Shown: positions 40,690-54,000, counted from the stretch's first letter. The stretch is 64,000 bases of DNA from Zea mays (GCF_902167145.1 NC_050100.1:188411439-188475438); one strand, 5' to 3'. Made by a program: numbers and translations. Notes: a model not told the origin generated them from the sequence alone.

Positions 40690-41962
40690 TGTCAGTACCC
40701 TAAAACTAGGGTACCCCTTACTACTGTATGAAGACATAGTACCAGCGTGGAGATCTTTAGTCCCGTGGTAAAGGAGCTGTGCGCTAGGCCAGGCCGTGAC
40801 TCGCCCCAGCTTCGGGTGACTACTCTGGGCTGGTAACAGCTCCCGACCCCACCACGTGGATGGCTCCAGGGCCACCACGCGGCCAGAAGAGGTAATGTAC
40901 TCCAAGGCATCATCAGTGAGTCCGGACCCCCATGGGAGGGTGTCGGACCCCTATATATACAGACCGGACCTCTGGGAAAGGTCCAGGACCTCCACGGGCG
41001 CAAACCGGACCCCTAGGATGGGTTCCGGACCCCTCTGAGTGGGGTCCGGGCCACTCACAGCAGGGTCCCGAGATTCTGGGACAAAGAATACCCAGGCCTT
41101 AATCAAGGCCAGGCGGGGGTCCGAAGCCGACACGTGTCCGGACCATACCGTGTACGCTTCTTCTCCCCGCTCAGGCGGAGCCCCGATGCTGCCACGTGGC
41201 ACGGTGCACGTGACATAAGCCAACGGGCAGAGCCTGACGTAAGGCCTCTGGGCTGCACGACCTCTGCATTTATTGCGGACAAGGTGCGCTGCCTGTCCAT
41301 TCCACTGGCAGGCGATGTGTCGCCTCAGCATTTATTGAGCCCTGTCCATTCCATTGGCAGGCGATGTGCCGCCTCCACATTTAATGAGACCTATCCATTC
41401 CGCGGGCAGGCGGCGACCAGTCCATTCTGTAGGCGGCGTGCCTATCCATTCCACTGGTAGGCAGTACGCCCATGCTGCCGCGTGCACTATGCTCATCATC
41501 ACTCGCGCGTTACCAAGGAGACAGCTGCAGGATATCAATACTGCAGGGACTACGGACATCATGGCGCCAGGAGATTGCTCAGGCGTACTCACATTAGTTA
41601 CTTCTATAATATATTCCCTCCGTTTTGCTCCTAGGCCCACATGTCGGGGCTCAGCATCCTTGTACGTGCCCCCCTTGAGCTATAAAAGAGAGGGCACATG
41701 ACGTTACAAGGCAGACACTCACTCAGACCCAACTCAGATTCACACAAACTCTCATACACTCAAGCTCTCAAGCTCACAGATTCAATACAACACACAGTTG
41801 AGTAGGGTATTACGCTCCGGTGGCCTGAACCACTCTAAATCCTCGTGTTCACTCGTGTTCATCGATCATCTAGCCGATAGGCAAAACGCTTAGGCCCCTC
41901 CACATCTAAGGATTTAGGGTGGGTGCGTTCCGCCACCCGGCCGGAGAATTTCCTCTCCGACA
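40690..41962 (+). repeat. G1 5' LTR
   Basis: 1,273 bp, TG...CA. A TATAAAAG box is at 41681-41688. GTCCGGACC-like motifs occur at 40920-41140. Degenerate units of about 55 bp (CCATTCC..GGCAGGCG) repeat four times at about 41290-41470. Confidence 0.8.
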
Positions 41963-41963
41963 T

Positions 41964-41982
41964 TTGGCGCGCCAGGTAGGGG
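41964..41982 (+). other. G1 primer binding site
   Basis: TTGGCGCGCCAGGTAGGGG follows the 5' LTR, in the position and with the TGGCG start expected of a gypsy PBS. The priming tRNA was not assigned. Confidence 0.6.
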
Positions 41983-42297
41983 CCTTGGCATTAGGTTTTT
42001 GCTTGTTTTCCTGCTCGACACCATTGTCCAGATCATCGAGCACCATGACTTCGATCCCGAAGACTTCGATGGAGGAAGAAGCCGCGTCTTCCATGTCGCG
42101 GGCCTCCAGCCGCCCTACACCTGGTGCTGCTGCTGTGCGCTCTGTGCGGTAGCACACTCCTGTGCAAGCGTCCAGGGCGTCAAGGGCTGTGCCTAGGGCC
42201 TTGTCTAGCCAGGGAGTTGCTACGCCACCCTCCTAGCTCCACGACCTCGCCGGGGGCCATGAAGTAGTGGCGTGACGATGTCGACCGACTGCTCGGC

Positions 42298-43362
42298 ATG
42301 GCACATTCTGGCTTAGCCAGGCCCAGGCCTAGGTCATCCCGGCGTCAACATGAGGTGTCGGCGTCGGTGCGCTCACCCTCGGTGAGGGCCACACTGACTG
42401 AGGACCTATGGGCGGAGCTCATACGCAGATGTGTGGGAGAGGACGCTCCAATATCTCTGGAGAGGCCTGATGACCTACGGGCAGAACTCAACCGCAGGCA
42501 TGCGGGCGAGGATGTCTGCATCTCTCTAGAGAGGGCGCGTGAGCACCGGCTAAACTTCGAGGGTCGCAACCTCGACCACGACTCCGCTACGGTTGCATCG
42601 CAAACTCCAACGGGCGCCCGGATCCAGGCGGGTGTCCCATTGGCCGGCGTGGGCTGCGCCGCACCGGCGGATCATCTCCACGCGGTGGCCTGGCCATCCA
42701 AGTTCCGGTCACACCTGCCGGAGAAGTACGACGGTACGTCAAATCCGTTGGAATTCTTGCAGGTATACGTCACCGCCATCACGACAGCAGGTGGAGACAC
42801 TGCTGTAATGGCAACATACTTCCATGTAGCCTTGTCTGGGCCGGCCCGGACTTGGCTCATGAACCTCACCCCAGGATTGATCTACTCCTGGGAAGAGCTC
42901 TACGCGTGGTTCACGGCGAACTTCGCCAACGCTTATCAACAGCATGGCGTGGAGGCTCGCCTCCATGCAGTGAGGTAGGAATCCGGGGAAACTCTCCGGG
43001 CTTTCATCTCCCGCTTCACCAAGGTACGAGGGACTATACCCCATATATCTAATGCTTCCATCATCACCGCTTTCCGCCAGGGGGTGCGTGATGAAAAGAT
43101 GCTGGAGAAGTTGGCCATGCACGATGTGGAAACTGTCACCATGCTCTTCGCTCTAGCTGACAAGTGCGCCAGAGCTGCCGAGGGCCGTGCATGGCACTCG
43201 GCACCACAGACCGGAGTTGCCCAGATAGGTGGCTCGGGTGCCGTCACCCAAGACGGCAAAAAGAAGAAGAAGAAGAACCGCGGCCACGAGAGGCCGCCGT
43301 CTGCTACTCTGGTCGTTGCAGCCGCGACTGGGGGCTGGAACGAGCGCAACAAGCACCCGTGA
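42298..43362 (+). pseudogene. gag: G1 Gag, interrupted by a stop
   Basis: One frame from ATG 42298 to TGA 43362, broken by TAG at 42976-42978. A gypsy gag domain lies at about residues 135-260 (PSKFRSHLPEKYDGTSNPLEFL, ARTWLMNLTPGLIYSWEEL, ETLRAFISRF, AFRQGVRDEKMLEKL). A Lys-rich run (seven Lys) is near residue 320. No zinc knuckle is seen before the stop, although the frame may be shifted after 43362. Packaging role inferred from the family. Confidence 0.75.
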
Positions 43363-43859
43363 CCATAGGGAGGCAACAACGGCTCATGCCCTGTGCACCC
43401 CAACAGTCGCCACAGCGCCGTGGAGTGCCGTGAGATCATCAAGCTCACGAAGCACGTTAGTGAGCGGCGTGAGTAGACGTCCAAGGATGGCTCCCCACCT
43501 CGTCGCCGGCCTGGCAAGGAGAGGGTCGACGACGGTGATGTGGCCGCGGGAGAACGGGACCTCGGGTATCAGTCCCCCGAGCAGGTCCTCAAAGACATCC
43601 TCACTGGAGACTCCGACTCCGGTGATGATACCGACCGTCACAAGAAGTTGTACGTGATGTACGGTGGAAGCTGGGAGCTCACCTCCCGCAGGAACGTGAA
43701 GTCCCTGCACCGCGAGGTCCTATCGGCGACCCCAGGGGTCCTGAAAGCGGCCCCACACCAGCGGTGGTGGAGCACAACTATCTCCTTTGGGGCATCCGAC
43801 TGCCCCAAGAACATGGCAGGGGCCAGCATACTGCCGCTCATCACCGCCCTGTCATCGCC

Positions 43860-44402
43860 AACATCAAGCTGCATCACGTCCTGATCGACGGTGGGGCTGG
43901 GCACAACGTCATCAGCCACGCTGCGTTCAGGTAGTTGCAGATCCCAGGGTCCCGACTGGGACCCTCTCGTCCATTCTCCGGAGTGGGCGCGCAACCGGTG
44001 TATCCCCTTGGGAGCATCACGCTCCCGGTTACATTCGGGACAGAGGAAAACTTCCGCACGGAGAACATCCAGTTTGACGTTGCGGAGGTTAACCTCCCAT
44101 TCAATGCCATCATTGGCAGGCCGGCCCTGTACCGGTTCATGGCCATTGCCCATTACGGGTATTTGGTCCTCAAGATGTCGTCTCCAGCTGGGGTCCTCAC
44201 CGTGCGGGGCGACCGCGCCGCTGCGCTTGCGACTGTGGAGAAGCTGCACGCCCTGGTGGCGGAAACTGCTCGCCCGGACGATGGAGGGAGGAACCCCACG
44301 ACCTCCGGTACCAAGGCACCTACGAAGGTGTCGAAGGTGCGGCCATCCGGAGCGGATGACATCCCCGTCAAGGCCATCCAGCTCTACGCGGATTCCCCCT
44401 AG
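43860..44402 (+). pseudogene. G1 protease region
   Basis: Retropepsin-like sequence: LIDGGAGHNVIS near 43880 (DGG in place of the usual DSG/DTG), then PLGSITLPVTFGTEENFRTENIQFDVAEVNLPFNAIIGRPAL, the typical Tat/gypsy protease C-terminal half. A TAG in the AAFR-LQIPG segment near 43932 and another at 44401-44403 interrupt it. Confidence 0.75.
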
Positions 44403-44559
44403 ACCACTCGCATTGCGGGTGATCTGGAGGAAAAATAGGAACTCACGCTCGTCGCCTTCCTCCAGGCAAATGCCGACGTCTTCGCATGGGAGCCGTCGCA
44501 GATGCCTGGGATCCCCAGGGAGGTGATCGAGCACCATCTGAAGATCAACCCTGATGCCA

Positions 44560-46450
44560 AACCGGTGAGTCAGAAGCCTCGGAGACAGTCCGTTGAGCGG
44601 TAGGACTTCATCCGAAAGGAGGTCCGGAAGCTGCTAGACGCCGACTTCATCGAAGAGGTTCATCACCCAATGTGGCTGGCCAACCCAATCGTCGTCCCCA
44701 AGGCAAATGGGAAGCTTCGGATGTGCATCGACTACACTAGCCTTAATAAGGCTTGTCCCAAGGACCCGTATCCACTTCCACGTATAGATCAAATCATGGA
44801 CTCTACCTCCGGGTGCGACCTCTTGTCCTTCTTAGATGCTTACTCTGGTTTCCATCAAATCCAGATGTCTAGGGAAGATAGGAAGCATACCGCTTTTGTA
44901 ATAGTGGATGGGCTTTACTGTTATGTCGTAATGCCTTACGGTCTGAAAAACGCCTTGCCAACATTTGTGCAGGCAATGAGTAAGACTTTCGGGGACCTGA
45001 TTAGGGACAAGGTGGAAGTATACGTTGATGACATCGTGGTCAAGACTAAGAGAGGGTCGACCCTAGTGGAAGACTTAACCCTGGTCTTCGACAAGCTGCG
45101 GGCAACACGCACAAAGCTGAACCCGGACAAGTGCGTCTTTGGTGTCTCCGTAGGGAAGTTGCTGGGGTTCCTGGTTTCGCACCGAGGCATTGAAGCAAAC
45201 CTAGAGAAGATCAAGGCGATTGATGCGATGAGGCCTCCGACCCGTATCAAGGATGTCTAGAAGCTTACGGGGTCATTAGCCGCCCTTAGCCGCTTCATTT
45301 CAAGGCTGGCTGAGAGGGTGTTGCCCTTCTTCAAGCTGTTGCGGAAGTCCGGCCCATTCTCTTGGACCGAAGAGGCGGAACAAGCCTTTCAAGAGTTGAA
45401 GCAGCACCTGGTATCCCTACCAATACTGGTAGCCCCAGAACCTGGGGAGCTGTTGTATTTATTCATCGCGGCGACTAGTGAGCATGGTGCTGGTCGTCGA
45501 AAGAACGGCACAAGAAGACCAGGTGGCACTAGAAGGCTAGGAACCTGAGGGCTCGGCTGGGGTCCGGACCGTTCAAAAGCCAGTCTACTACGTCAGCGAG
45601 GTCCTCCATGAAGCAGAAGCTAGGTACCTTGATACGCACAAACTCCTTTATGCTGTGCTTGTTGCGTCCAGGAAGCTGCGCCACTATTTCCATGCACATA
45701 GGGTCATGGTGGTGACCTCCTTTCCGTTAAGGGCCATCCTCCACAACTCTAACGCCACAGGCAATATCGCCAAGTGGGCCATGGAGCTCGCTGAGTTCCA
45801 GATGGACTTCCAACCTCGCCACACCATCAAGAGCCAGGTTCTGGCAGACTTCATCGTGGAGTGGACACCTCCCCCGAGCGCCCCTAGGGGTCCGGATCCC
45901 GATTCGGACCCCACACCTGTGGAGCCGAGAGGTCTGGTCTTCACCGGGCCCCACTGGACGCTCTTCTTCGACGGATATGCCCGTCAACAAGTTGGCGGGG
46001 CTGGGGTGGTCCTCATCGACCCCAACGGAGATCAAGTGAAGTACATGGTGCACCTTGAGTTCAAGGCCACCAACAATATGGCAGAGTATGAAGCATTGAT
46101 CTTTGGCTTGTCGGCCGCCCTATCCCTAGGGATCCAACAGCTCCTCGTGAAGGGGGACTCCCAGCTGATCATAAAGCAAGTCTCCGGGGAGTGTAGCTGC
46201 AACGAGCCCAGGCTCGCAGCTTACCTCCTCCACGTAAAGAAGCTGGAAAAAGACTTCACGGCCCTGGAACTGCAACATGTTCCTCGGGCTGACAACTCGG
46301 TGGCAGATGAACTCTCCGTGAGGGCATCAACTTGGGCACCCATGCCCGACGGCGTCTTCGAAAGACGGTTGCTGAGACCCACTATGGTAGAACCTCCCAA
46401 GTTATTGGGCCCACATGCACCTGTCCTTGTCTCAAAGACCTCAGACGGCT
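44560..46450 (+). pseudogene. pol: G1 reverse transcriptase and RNase H, with stops and a frameshift
   Basis: RT: NPIVVPKANGKLRMCIDYTS at 44680, the DAYSGFHQI motif at 44837, MPYGLKNA at 44930 and the catalytic VYVDDIVVKTK near 45020. The frame is broken by TAG near 44602 and 45258. The connection and first RNase H (YLDTHKLLYAVLVASRKLRHYF) need a frame change near 45550. A second RNase H of the Tat type follows (WTLFFDGYARQQVGGAGVVL, NNMAEYEALIFGL, VKGDSQLIIKQVSGE). The YVDD is intact but the element is dead. The coding region ends at the P1 insertion. Confidence 0.85.
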
Positions 46451-48346
46451 ATGCATGTGCACCAGATAACTTAACAGGATCCGTCCGATTGCCCCAAGGA
46501 CATCGGATAAACCACTTACAACCAGGACCGCAAGATTAAGTAACAGAAATCACACACACACCAATATTTTTGCAGCGGAAATCTTATTACCAAATTTTAC
46601 AAGTTACAAAAATTTTACATTATTTTATCGGAGTGATTGCAAAAGTATAAGTTTGAAATATATGCTAGCTCAAGGGATCATCCTCAATAAGAAGTATAGA
46701 AGGGTTACTTAGACTTATAAGAAGGTCGAGCCCGCCGACACTTAACACCATCATCAGCAGCACAAAACTATAACCTGAAAAACAACAGGGAATAAAACCC
46801 TGAGTATGGAATTACTCAGCAAGACTTACCTGACTAAAGAAAAGACTCTCAAGGGTATGTTGGCTAGAGGGATTCAAGGTATGGCTTATCAAGAATCAAA
46901 GACTCTGTTTTGCAGAAAGCTTACAATGAGTGGATCCTTAAAAATCCATTTTTACTTGTCAGGTTAAGTAAAATTACCTGCATCTAGAGTTCTTTCTACC
47001 CTAGTTCAATCACTTGACCTGCACTAGCCATCTTTTATCATCCCATCAGTTCACTGGATTTCTACGTGTAAGTCAGTGACCAAGTCTTCATGTCCGCGAA
47101 GTTACGGCGATCCGAATCGATTAATACCCAGCTGGGGATCTCCGATCACACGACATATGTAGCACTTAACCCTTGCATATGTCAACTCACCACTGGGGTT
47201 CTTAAGACTAGATCAGGTTCACGCCAACCGAGAGCACAGATACACCACCGTCCAGCCTCTTACCACAGAGGGTACACGCTACTCTCGCCATCTCTCCACG
47301 CCCATTGCGTGTTATCTTATTCTGGTATTAGTCTGCCCGAGGCAAAGCTTACCCATGATGAGGCATGTGACCAGTTAAAGGGTCCTCGATCATTAAGCCT
47401 ACATCGACACGGTCCTTAATCGACACAGACGGAGACACTACACCGAGACTCCTTTCTCGTGCAAGTCAACCGCCCGGTCTCAGCTTTATCATTTAAAACC
47501 CAAAGTTTGGTACCTGGTAGAGGTACATCTTTTCCGATGTTGAACCCATCAAGGCCCTAATGGATTCACCATCACATTTTTTTGAAAACATTCCCACCCA
47601 CTAAAGCATCACTTTTGTTTTAAAAACAAAACATTTTGTTTTTCTAGAGCAAGGCTAAGCATCAAAAATCCTTTTCAAAAAGGGTATCAAGGAAGGGTAA
47701 TCATTTTTTCAAGGAAGGAAATGCATCAACGATTTAGCACACAACTCCTATCACCTAATGCATCAAACAAGGTGATAAAGATTTTAAAACACAAGGAGGT
47801 GGCAAATGCACCGGGGCTTGCCTGAATAACACTAGGTTAGTGTTGTTAGGTGATGTCCACTTGGCAATCATCCTTGTCCTAGCACTTGATTAGATCATCC
47901 TATCTTCAGGTTCGTCCATCAACATCGCCATGCAGATTAGCCCGTGCTTGGGGTCGACTTGGATTGTCTTCCGCATCACGTGATTAATTAACGTACCTGA
48001 ATGATATGCATAATGCACATGTATGCATATAAGGAGGAATATCGCAAACCTAAATAATACTTATATGATAGCGAATTAAACACCCAACCTAGAATAAGCT
48101 AACTAATTAAGCAGGGCATCGACTTCATCCATTAACCAAACTGACATAATAACACTAGAAAATCTATTTTTATTCCTAGCTTTTTATTAGCTCTTTAAAC
48201 TGTGTATCTTAATTACTTGATTTACCGATTTATCTAAATCGATCATCACAATATACGCATGCTAAATTAATAACATTTATTGTGACCAACAATTCTATTT
48301 AACCTATTTTATAGACCTAGTTGACTGGAATACGAATCAACTTACC
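46450..48346 (-). mobile_element. P1: long LTR of a minus-strand gypsy element (Tekay/Del-like), first part
   Basis: Non-coding 1.9 kb interrupted by Z3 at 48347 and resuming after the TSD at 63984. On the minus strand it ends with ...TTGCGGTCCTGGTTGTAAGT, TTATCCGATGTCCTTGGGGC and GGTGCACATGCA, the style of maize gypsy elements with LTRs of about 3 kb. A polyadenylation-like AT-rich part lies at 46560-46670. The left edge (46450-46458) is approximate because no TSD partner is in the window. Family assignment is tentative. Confidence 0.55.
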
Positions 48347-49053
48347 TGTTGGGGGCCTTCGTCCTTCGAAGGTCCTCAAAAACATGATTTGACAATGTTT
48401 TCCAAGTGAAATATATGAACAGGTACCTTCGGACTCGGATCACAAGCATATGCGATACAGAGAGCATGGTCGGGACGAAGCCTGATCGAGACGAAGGGTG
48501 ATTGCGACGAAGGACGAGTTGATCCCGAAGCTGTGCGCAGGAGAGCTTCGGCATGACAACAGAAAAGGATACCAACTTAAAGATGAAAAGGCTATTTTAA
48601 CCTCGATGGATTATTATAGAGTTATTAGCAGATGTAAAGGGCATGGGTGTAACTTTACATGGGCTGCATCCCGTGCCTATAAATAGATGAACAATGATCT
48701 CATACTGTTCACGCTGATTTGTACTCGCTCATGCGTCACGCTTGTACTTTTGCCTTCTCTCAAGCCGAAGGTACAAATGTGAATCAATGTTGTTTTTATT
48801 CATTCATGATAATATAATAAAGATATATATAGATAATGTCATATGATTATTCATGTCATTTCTTATGTTTCATATGCTTCGTCTTTCATCATTATATACT
48901 GTGATGACGAAGGTATGTCCTTCATGACCTTCGTCCAAAGATCGTTATATCCTAAGGGAAATAATGCTTCGAAGGACGAAGGGCATTAAACAATAACCCA
49001 TTTTTGTGTTGCCTTGTTCTTAATTCATAGCATTTAAGAGCAAGTCCCCAACA
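48347..49053 (+). repeat. Z3 5' LTR
   Basis: 707 bp; TATAAATA at 48678-48685. The 77- and 62-codon ORFs inside are not genes. Confidence 0.88.
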
Positions 49054-49110
49054 TTGGCGCCCACCTCCGGTGAACCCTTTTCGACCACCTTCGGCAAGCA
49101 CTGACCTTCG

Positions 49111-49620
49111 TCATGTCGCCGAAGAAAGCTTCAGCAACAGAGGCCACAACATTCCTTGCAAACTTTGGGGCAGCAGCAAAGCTCTTTTCGGCTGTCAGCT
49201 CCAAGAGGTAGAGGCGCTAGGGGCTTCGGAGGAAGTTTTGGAGATCAGCCTAGAAGAATTTACTGTTTATTCTGTGGTGAGGACAAGGGTCATACTACAA
49301 GAATGTGCCATGTCACCATTCAGAAACAAAAGGAAATAGCAGAAGCTGTAGCTCAGCAGAACCAGCCGAAGCAAGTCATACATACTGCTTCGTATCACTC
49401 ACCCTACATACCGGAGTATGTAGGCAACCATCCTGCAGCTTCTGTTGCTTCAGCAAGCCAATCTCAGGCATCTTGGCAACAGCTTCCACCTCCACCACCA
49501 ATACAACGAGGTCAGCAGCCAGAAGGGAGCCAGCACACTCATCAGCAACGAGACTTCAGAGAGGAGTCCGAAGCTCGCACAGTCAATAGTACTATGCCAG
49601 AGTCGAAGCAAATCTACTGA
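49111..49620 (+). pseudogene. gag: Z3 gag remnant with large internal deletion
   Basis: It starts ATGTCGCCGAAGAAAGC at 49111 (MSPKKASA, as in Z1). After about 12 codons it jumps to the region that is residue 350 in Z1. The C-terminal part, in another frame (49156-49620), keeps RGRGARGFGG, the zinc-knuckle-like CLFCGEDKGHTTRMC and the Gln/Pro-rich tail. The coiled coil and the main gag domain are missing. The deletion edges share CAGCA, suggesting slippage or illegitimate recombination. Confidence 0.85.
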
Positions 49621-50200
49621 GAGATATCCTACTCCTAAAAACAATTTTCATATCCATTATCAATTTTTCTTTCAGTAAGGAACAATTATTGAAAACCTAG
49701 CTTTTTTCCTGTTTTCATTTTCTTGTGATAACTTCGTCATTGCCATAGTGGAATAAACCTTCTTCACAGATTCACGAAGCTTCAAAAATGGCCGAAGCTA
49801 CAAAAAGTCGTTCTTAAGGGAGTGTAGCGTAAGCTTGTCGAAGCTGTATTGCCGAAGCTATATTGTCGAAGCTATATTGCCGAAGCTACAAAAAGTCGTC
49901 AAGACCCGGTTCCTACAGATTAAAGGATATGGACGACAACGACATTCCTAGATCTTGGAATGCGGATGAGCTTCGGCGATTTTATGTATAGCTTGATGTA
50001 ATCTTTTTTACTTTATTTTATTTTTCCATGGCCCCCTTTTCCTTTCTAAAGGGGAGAAAGGTTTTTAATGGGACCATAACTTGTAATTTTCCTCTTTTAT
50101 TCAGCTCTAAGAGAGCAAAATCCCCCAAAAATATGTAAATGTAAAGACTGAGCATGCACCTTCGGGTGCAGAGAGAGAAAAAGAAAGAAAAACAGGGAGA
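49621..50200 (+). other. Z3 non-coding region after gag
   Basis: AT-rich, with short GCCGAAGCTA repeats near 49790-49890 and a polypurine-like block near 50045. No gene. Confidence 0.55.
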
Positions 50201-50560
50201 AGCTCGAAAGTCGTCTCTAAGGGGACGCAGAGTACGACGAAGCTACAAAAAGGCATTCCTAAGGGAGTGCAGAGTAAGTTTTCTGCTCAAAAGTCGTTCC
50301 CAAGGGAATGAGAGCATACAGCGAAAAGTCAACGCTGATACCGCCGAAAGTAAAAGGCGAAGAAGCTCCTAAGGGAGGCTTACAACAAAAAGTCAACGCT
50401 AATACCGCCGAAAGTAAAAGGCAAAGAAGTTCAAAAGACGTTCCTAAGGGGATGCAGAACTTACAACGAAAAGTCAACGCTGATTCCGCCGAAGTAAAAG
50501 GCGAAGAAGCTCCCAAGGGAGGCTTACAGCGAAAAGTCAACGCTGATACATCGTATATCT
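50201..50560 (+). repeat. Degenerate tandem repeats in Z3
   Basis: Irregular units containing AAAAGTCAACGCTGATACC, GCCGAAAGTAAAAGGCGAAG and TCCTAAGGGA, homologous to the Z1 60-bp array but diverged in length. Confidence 0.78.
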
Positions 50561-51005
50561 TCGGCACAAATATCATTTTGCATAGCATAACATCATCACA
50601 TCATTTGCATGGCATAACATCATACATCATATTGCATCAATGGCACAAGAAGGGGATACAATGTTGATCTTCGGTGATTATTTCGAAGAAGGAGTGCCAA
50701 GGCACAAAATAAGTTTTGAAGAAGTACAGTTTTGTCAATTCTAATATGAAAAGATCTATTGCTTACGAAGCATAATGTTTTTATGGAGGCTGGATGTTTT
50801 TTACGAAATATGGATATTCTTCACGAAGCATGAAAAGAAGGGAAGGTGTTTTTTCGCCGAAGGCTCAAAAAACGGTATGTATGTAAAGTTTCATGCATCG
50901 TAAAGAATTGAGTTGCAAGCAGCTTATATATTACATTCAAAATTATAGAAATACTACACACTTTGTTCGACAAATATTACATTCCAAATGTTTTTACAAT
51001 AACAG

Positions 51006-54000
51006 TTATTCTTCTTTTAAAACTGCTTTTGCAGCTTCGTTTAGTAGTTGAGTCACAGCTTCGTCCATAATAGCTTCGGCCATCTTTGTAATTTCATCTT
51101 CCTTTTTTGCTTCGGGGTCGGCCAATGACTCGAAAGGCTCCGGGGGAGGAGATAGTTCAGCTGCGATACAAAACATAAATAAGTTCGAAGTCACAGAAAT
51201 AAAACATAAGTCAAAAGCAATTAGGTAATACCTATCCGCCTTTCAAGTTCTGCAGTTTTTTCAGCTGCCTTTGCTGCTTCTCTAGCATCGTGAGTATCTC
51301 CTTCACTTTTCTTTATAATTTCGTGAGCCATCCCTCGGCCACCATTTTCCCAGATGTCGGTGAAAAACTTTCCGCCAACTAAGCTCGCCTCGACTGAGGG
51401 GTCTTTTGTATCTTCAATAGAGAACGCAGCTTTGGCTTGGGCCAGAACCTTCACGTGTTCGCATCCTGCCTTCTCCAAGATAGCCGCAATTCCCCTGGCA
51501 CCTGAGAAGGCGCAGACATCTCCACGGCCACTCAAAACTTCCTCAAAGGCTTCGGTTTCGCCGTTGATCCATTCGATTGGACCTTCGGGATCGCCTAGTA
51601 CGAAGTTGTCCTCATTTGAATACGCACCGATTTTAGCGAAACTGGTTTTTATCTTTTGTACACATGCCACAGATTTTTCATAGCATATTTCTTTTGAAGA
51701 ACGAAGCTCCACAACGGTTTTTTCCCAGTAATTTTTCCAGTAGTCACTGGCGTCTCGGTCAGCTTCGGCAATTGCACATTTTAACTTCGCTTTAGCCAGC
51801 TGTTTCTAAAGATCTTTAATTTCGCACTTCTGAGCTTCAGTTTGGGCTCTGAAGGAAGCTTCGTCTTCTTTTATTTTGTTTACCAATGAGTTTAATATTT
51901 TATCTTTTTCAAGACCTTCGTTCCTTAGTTCAATTACTTCGGAACGAAGGTTGTTCAAAGCTATAGTACATCCTTCGTCTTCAGCACTTTTTTGCGCCCT
52001 GAGGGCATTGCTAAGAATAAGGCCCTGAAAAAGGAATACGGTATTAAGTATAAGAAAATGGAAAAAATTTGCTTTTTAGTAAAATTCATTTTCTCACCTT
52101 TAAGATATTGTATGCTAAGCTGTCGGCCAATTCATCTTTTGATAATACTGAGAGCCCATCTTCTAGCGTCGGGAAACCGAAGCTTCTTCCTATCTCCCGG
52201 CAGACAGAGATCTCTTTGCTGTCTGGGAGACAATACAAGAAGTCTTCCTCTCCACTGCCGTTAAATATCAATGCCCCTTTTGGATATTTTAATTTCGGGG
52301 CATAATGATGAGCTTCTCGCTTTTCCTCTTCAGATAGCCTTTTGCCCGAAGCATGTCGCATAATGTAATCAGATTCCCTGGAAGATGCTTCGGGAGCTGA
52401 AGAGAGAGTTTTTTTCCAGGCAGAATTTGCTTTATAGGCTCTTTTTTCGTTTCTTCTCCGGTTTCCAAGGATTTCTCCTAGGCGGGCTCTGAAGGCCCAA
52501 CCTTGGCTTCGGTCTGGCTCTTTGCAGCTTCGTCTTCGGATGGTTTTGCCTCAATTTGCGTTTTCAGAGCTTCGACAGGTTTCTTCGGAGTGGCACATGA
52601 AGACTTTATTGTCTCCGGTACATCTAGAACATTAACCATCCTTTTTCTTTTGGGGGTCACTGCTAGACCTTTCTGGGTTTTTGGCACTTCAACTCCTGCA
52701 GAAGGACTTAAAACTTCTGATGCTCTTGTCCCTTCGGCTCTCAGCTCTTCAATTCTTTCAACCTTCGGCCATGCTCTCAGCTCTTCAGTTTTCTGTGCAA
52801 GCACAATTTCTTTGGCTTCAGTAGCCGAAGAGGTCTCACCGACAAACTCGGGCACTATGGCCGGTTCAATAAAGCACGATCGGTGAGTAAGGACTTTCAC
52901 CTTTTTCCTCTTCGGCGCAGGCTCGCTTGGAGCAGCTGAAGCATCATCTTTCCCGGAGGTTGCACCTTTTCTTTTTTGCCCCCGTAACGGGTAGCGGTAG
53001 TCAGGGTACATGAACCCAATAGCGTCGATAACTCTGTTGAGTCTCTTCTTTTTTCGGCTTCCGAAGGCTGCTGATAATGCATTATCTTCTGTTTTGGAGT
53101 ACGGCCCAAGCAGTTCATCACTTGTAGCTTCGACACTCTTCAGCCAATCATCGTCTGGCTCGTCAAATTGGTCTCCAAATCTGAAGGCATATTTTAGTCG
53201 AATCAAACCACCTTCGTGGGGGTTGTTGATAGTTTCATTTGGCATATCCCAGTTGGCTACCAATGGCCATATTCTATAGGCCACATGCTCTTGAACTAGG
53301 TCTCTTGTCCCGATGAAGGAACAGACTATGCCAAAGGCCTTTCGGCATTCTTCGGCTGCTTCATCAATTTCCACCTTCGGCTTCCAGAGGCCGAAGCGTT
53401 GCCAGATAGGGCGCATGATAATATCTTTAATGTCTTCTCGTGCCTTTCAATCATTTTTTACATAAAACCATTCCTTCATCCAGTCCCTAGGCCATCTTTT
53501 CTGGAAGGTTGGCACGGGGCAGCTCGAGCCAGAGCGAGCGACGAAGCTATAGCAGCCAAAATTGTTATGATATTGTTCTTTGCCCCAGGGTTTCGTCTCA
53601 TATAACAATTCATGCATACTGCAGAAACTTTTTGCATTTGGCTCCAAGCCCTGGCTCCTCATGGCCCAGACGAAGATTCCCATTCTTATTATTGCTTCGA
53701 GAGTAATTTGATGAAGGTAGACCTGGTAGGTCTTTAAAACCTCAACCACAAATTTGCTTAAGGGGAACCGAAGCCTAGCTTTAAAAAAGCTTCGGAAGAT
53801 CACAACTTCATTCTCTTCGGGAGTAGGCACAGTCCTCTCTCCGTCATCTGCCCTCACAATAGACATGTCTCGAAAATATCTCCCCCTCATGTTATCGAGA
53901 TGACTCTGTTTAATACTCGATTTTCCAAAAACTGCATGGCTTGGTCGCCAGGGTCGATCTTCGGAGTCTTCCTCGCCGCTTTCCACATCATAGCTGTCAC

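Larger units (their letters stand above)
40690..46450 (+). mobile_element. G1: Tat-lineage Ty3-gypsy element, 5' part in window, decayed
   Basis: It begins with LTR 40690-41962 (TGTCAGTACCC...), then a PBS, gag, protease, RT and RNase H on the plus strand. P1 interrupts it at about 46450 inside the RNase H/post-RT region, and the rest lies beyond the window. It is inserted in the Z2 repeat array; candidate TSD GCTTC at 40685-40689. In-frame stops in gag and pol, and a frameshift, make it non-functional. I cannot name the maize family with confidence. Confidence 0.82.

Noticed and set aside
43229..44537. Several ORFs over 100 codons on both strands of G1, including a 299-codon minus frame
   Set aside because: Shadows of the GC-rich gag-protease region in other frames; the homologous frame is on the plus strand.
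47090..47419. 109-codon ORF in P1
   Set aside because: Lies in an LTR and has no recognisable domain.
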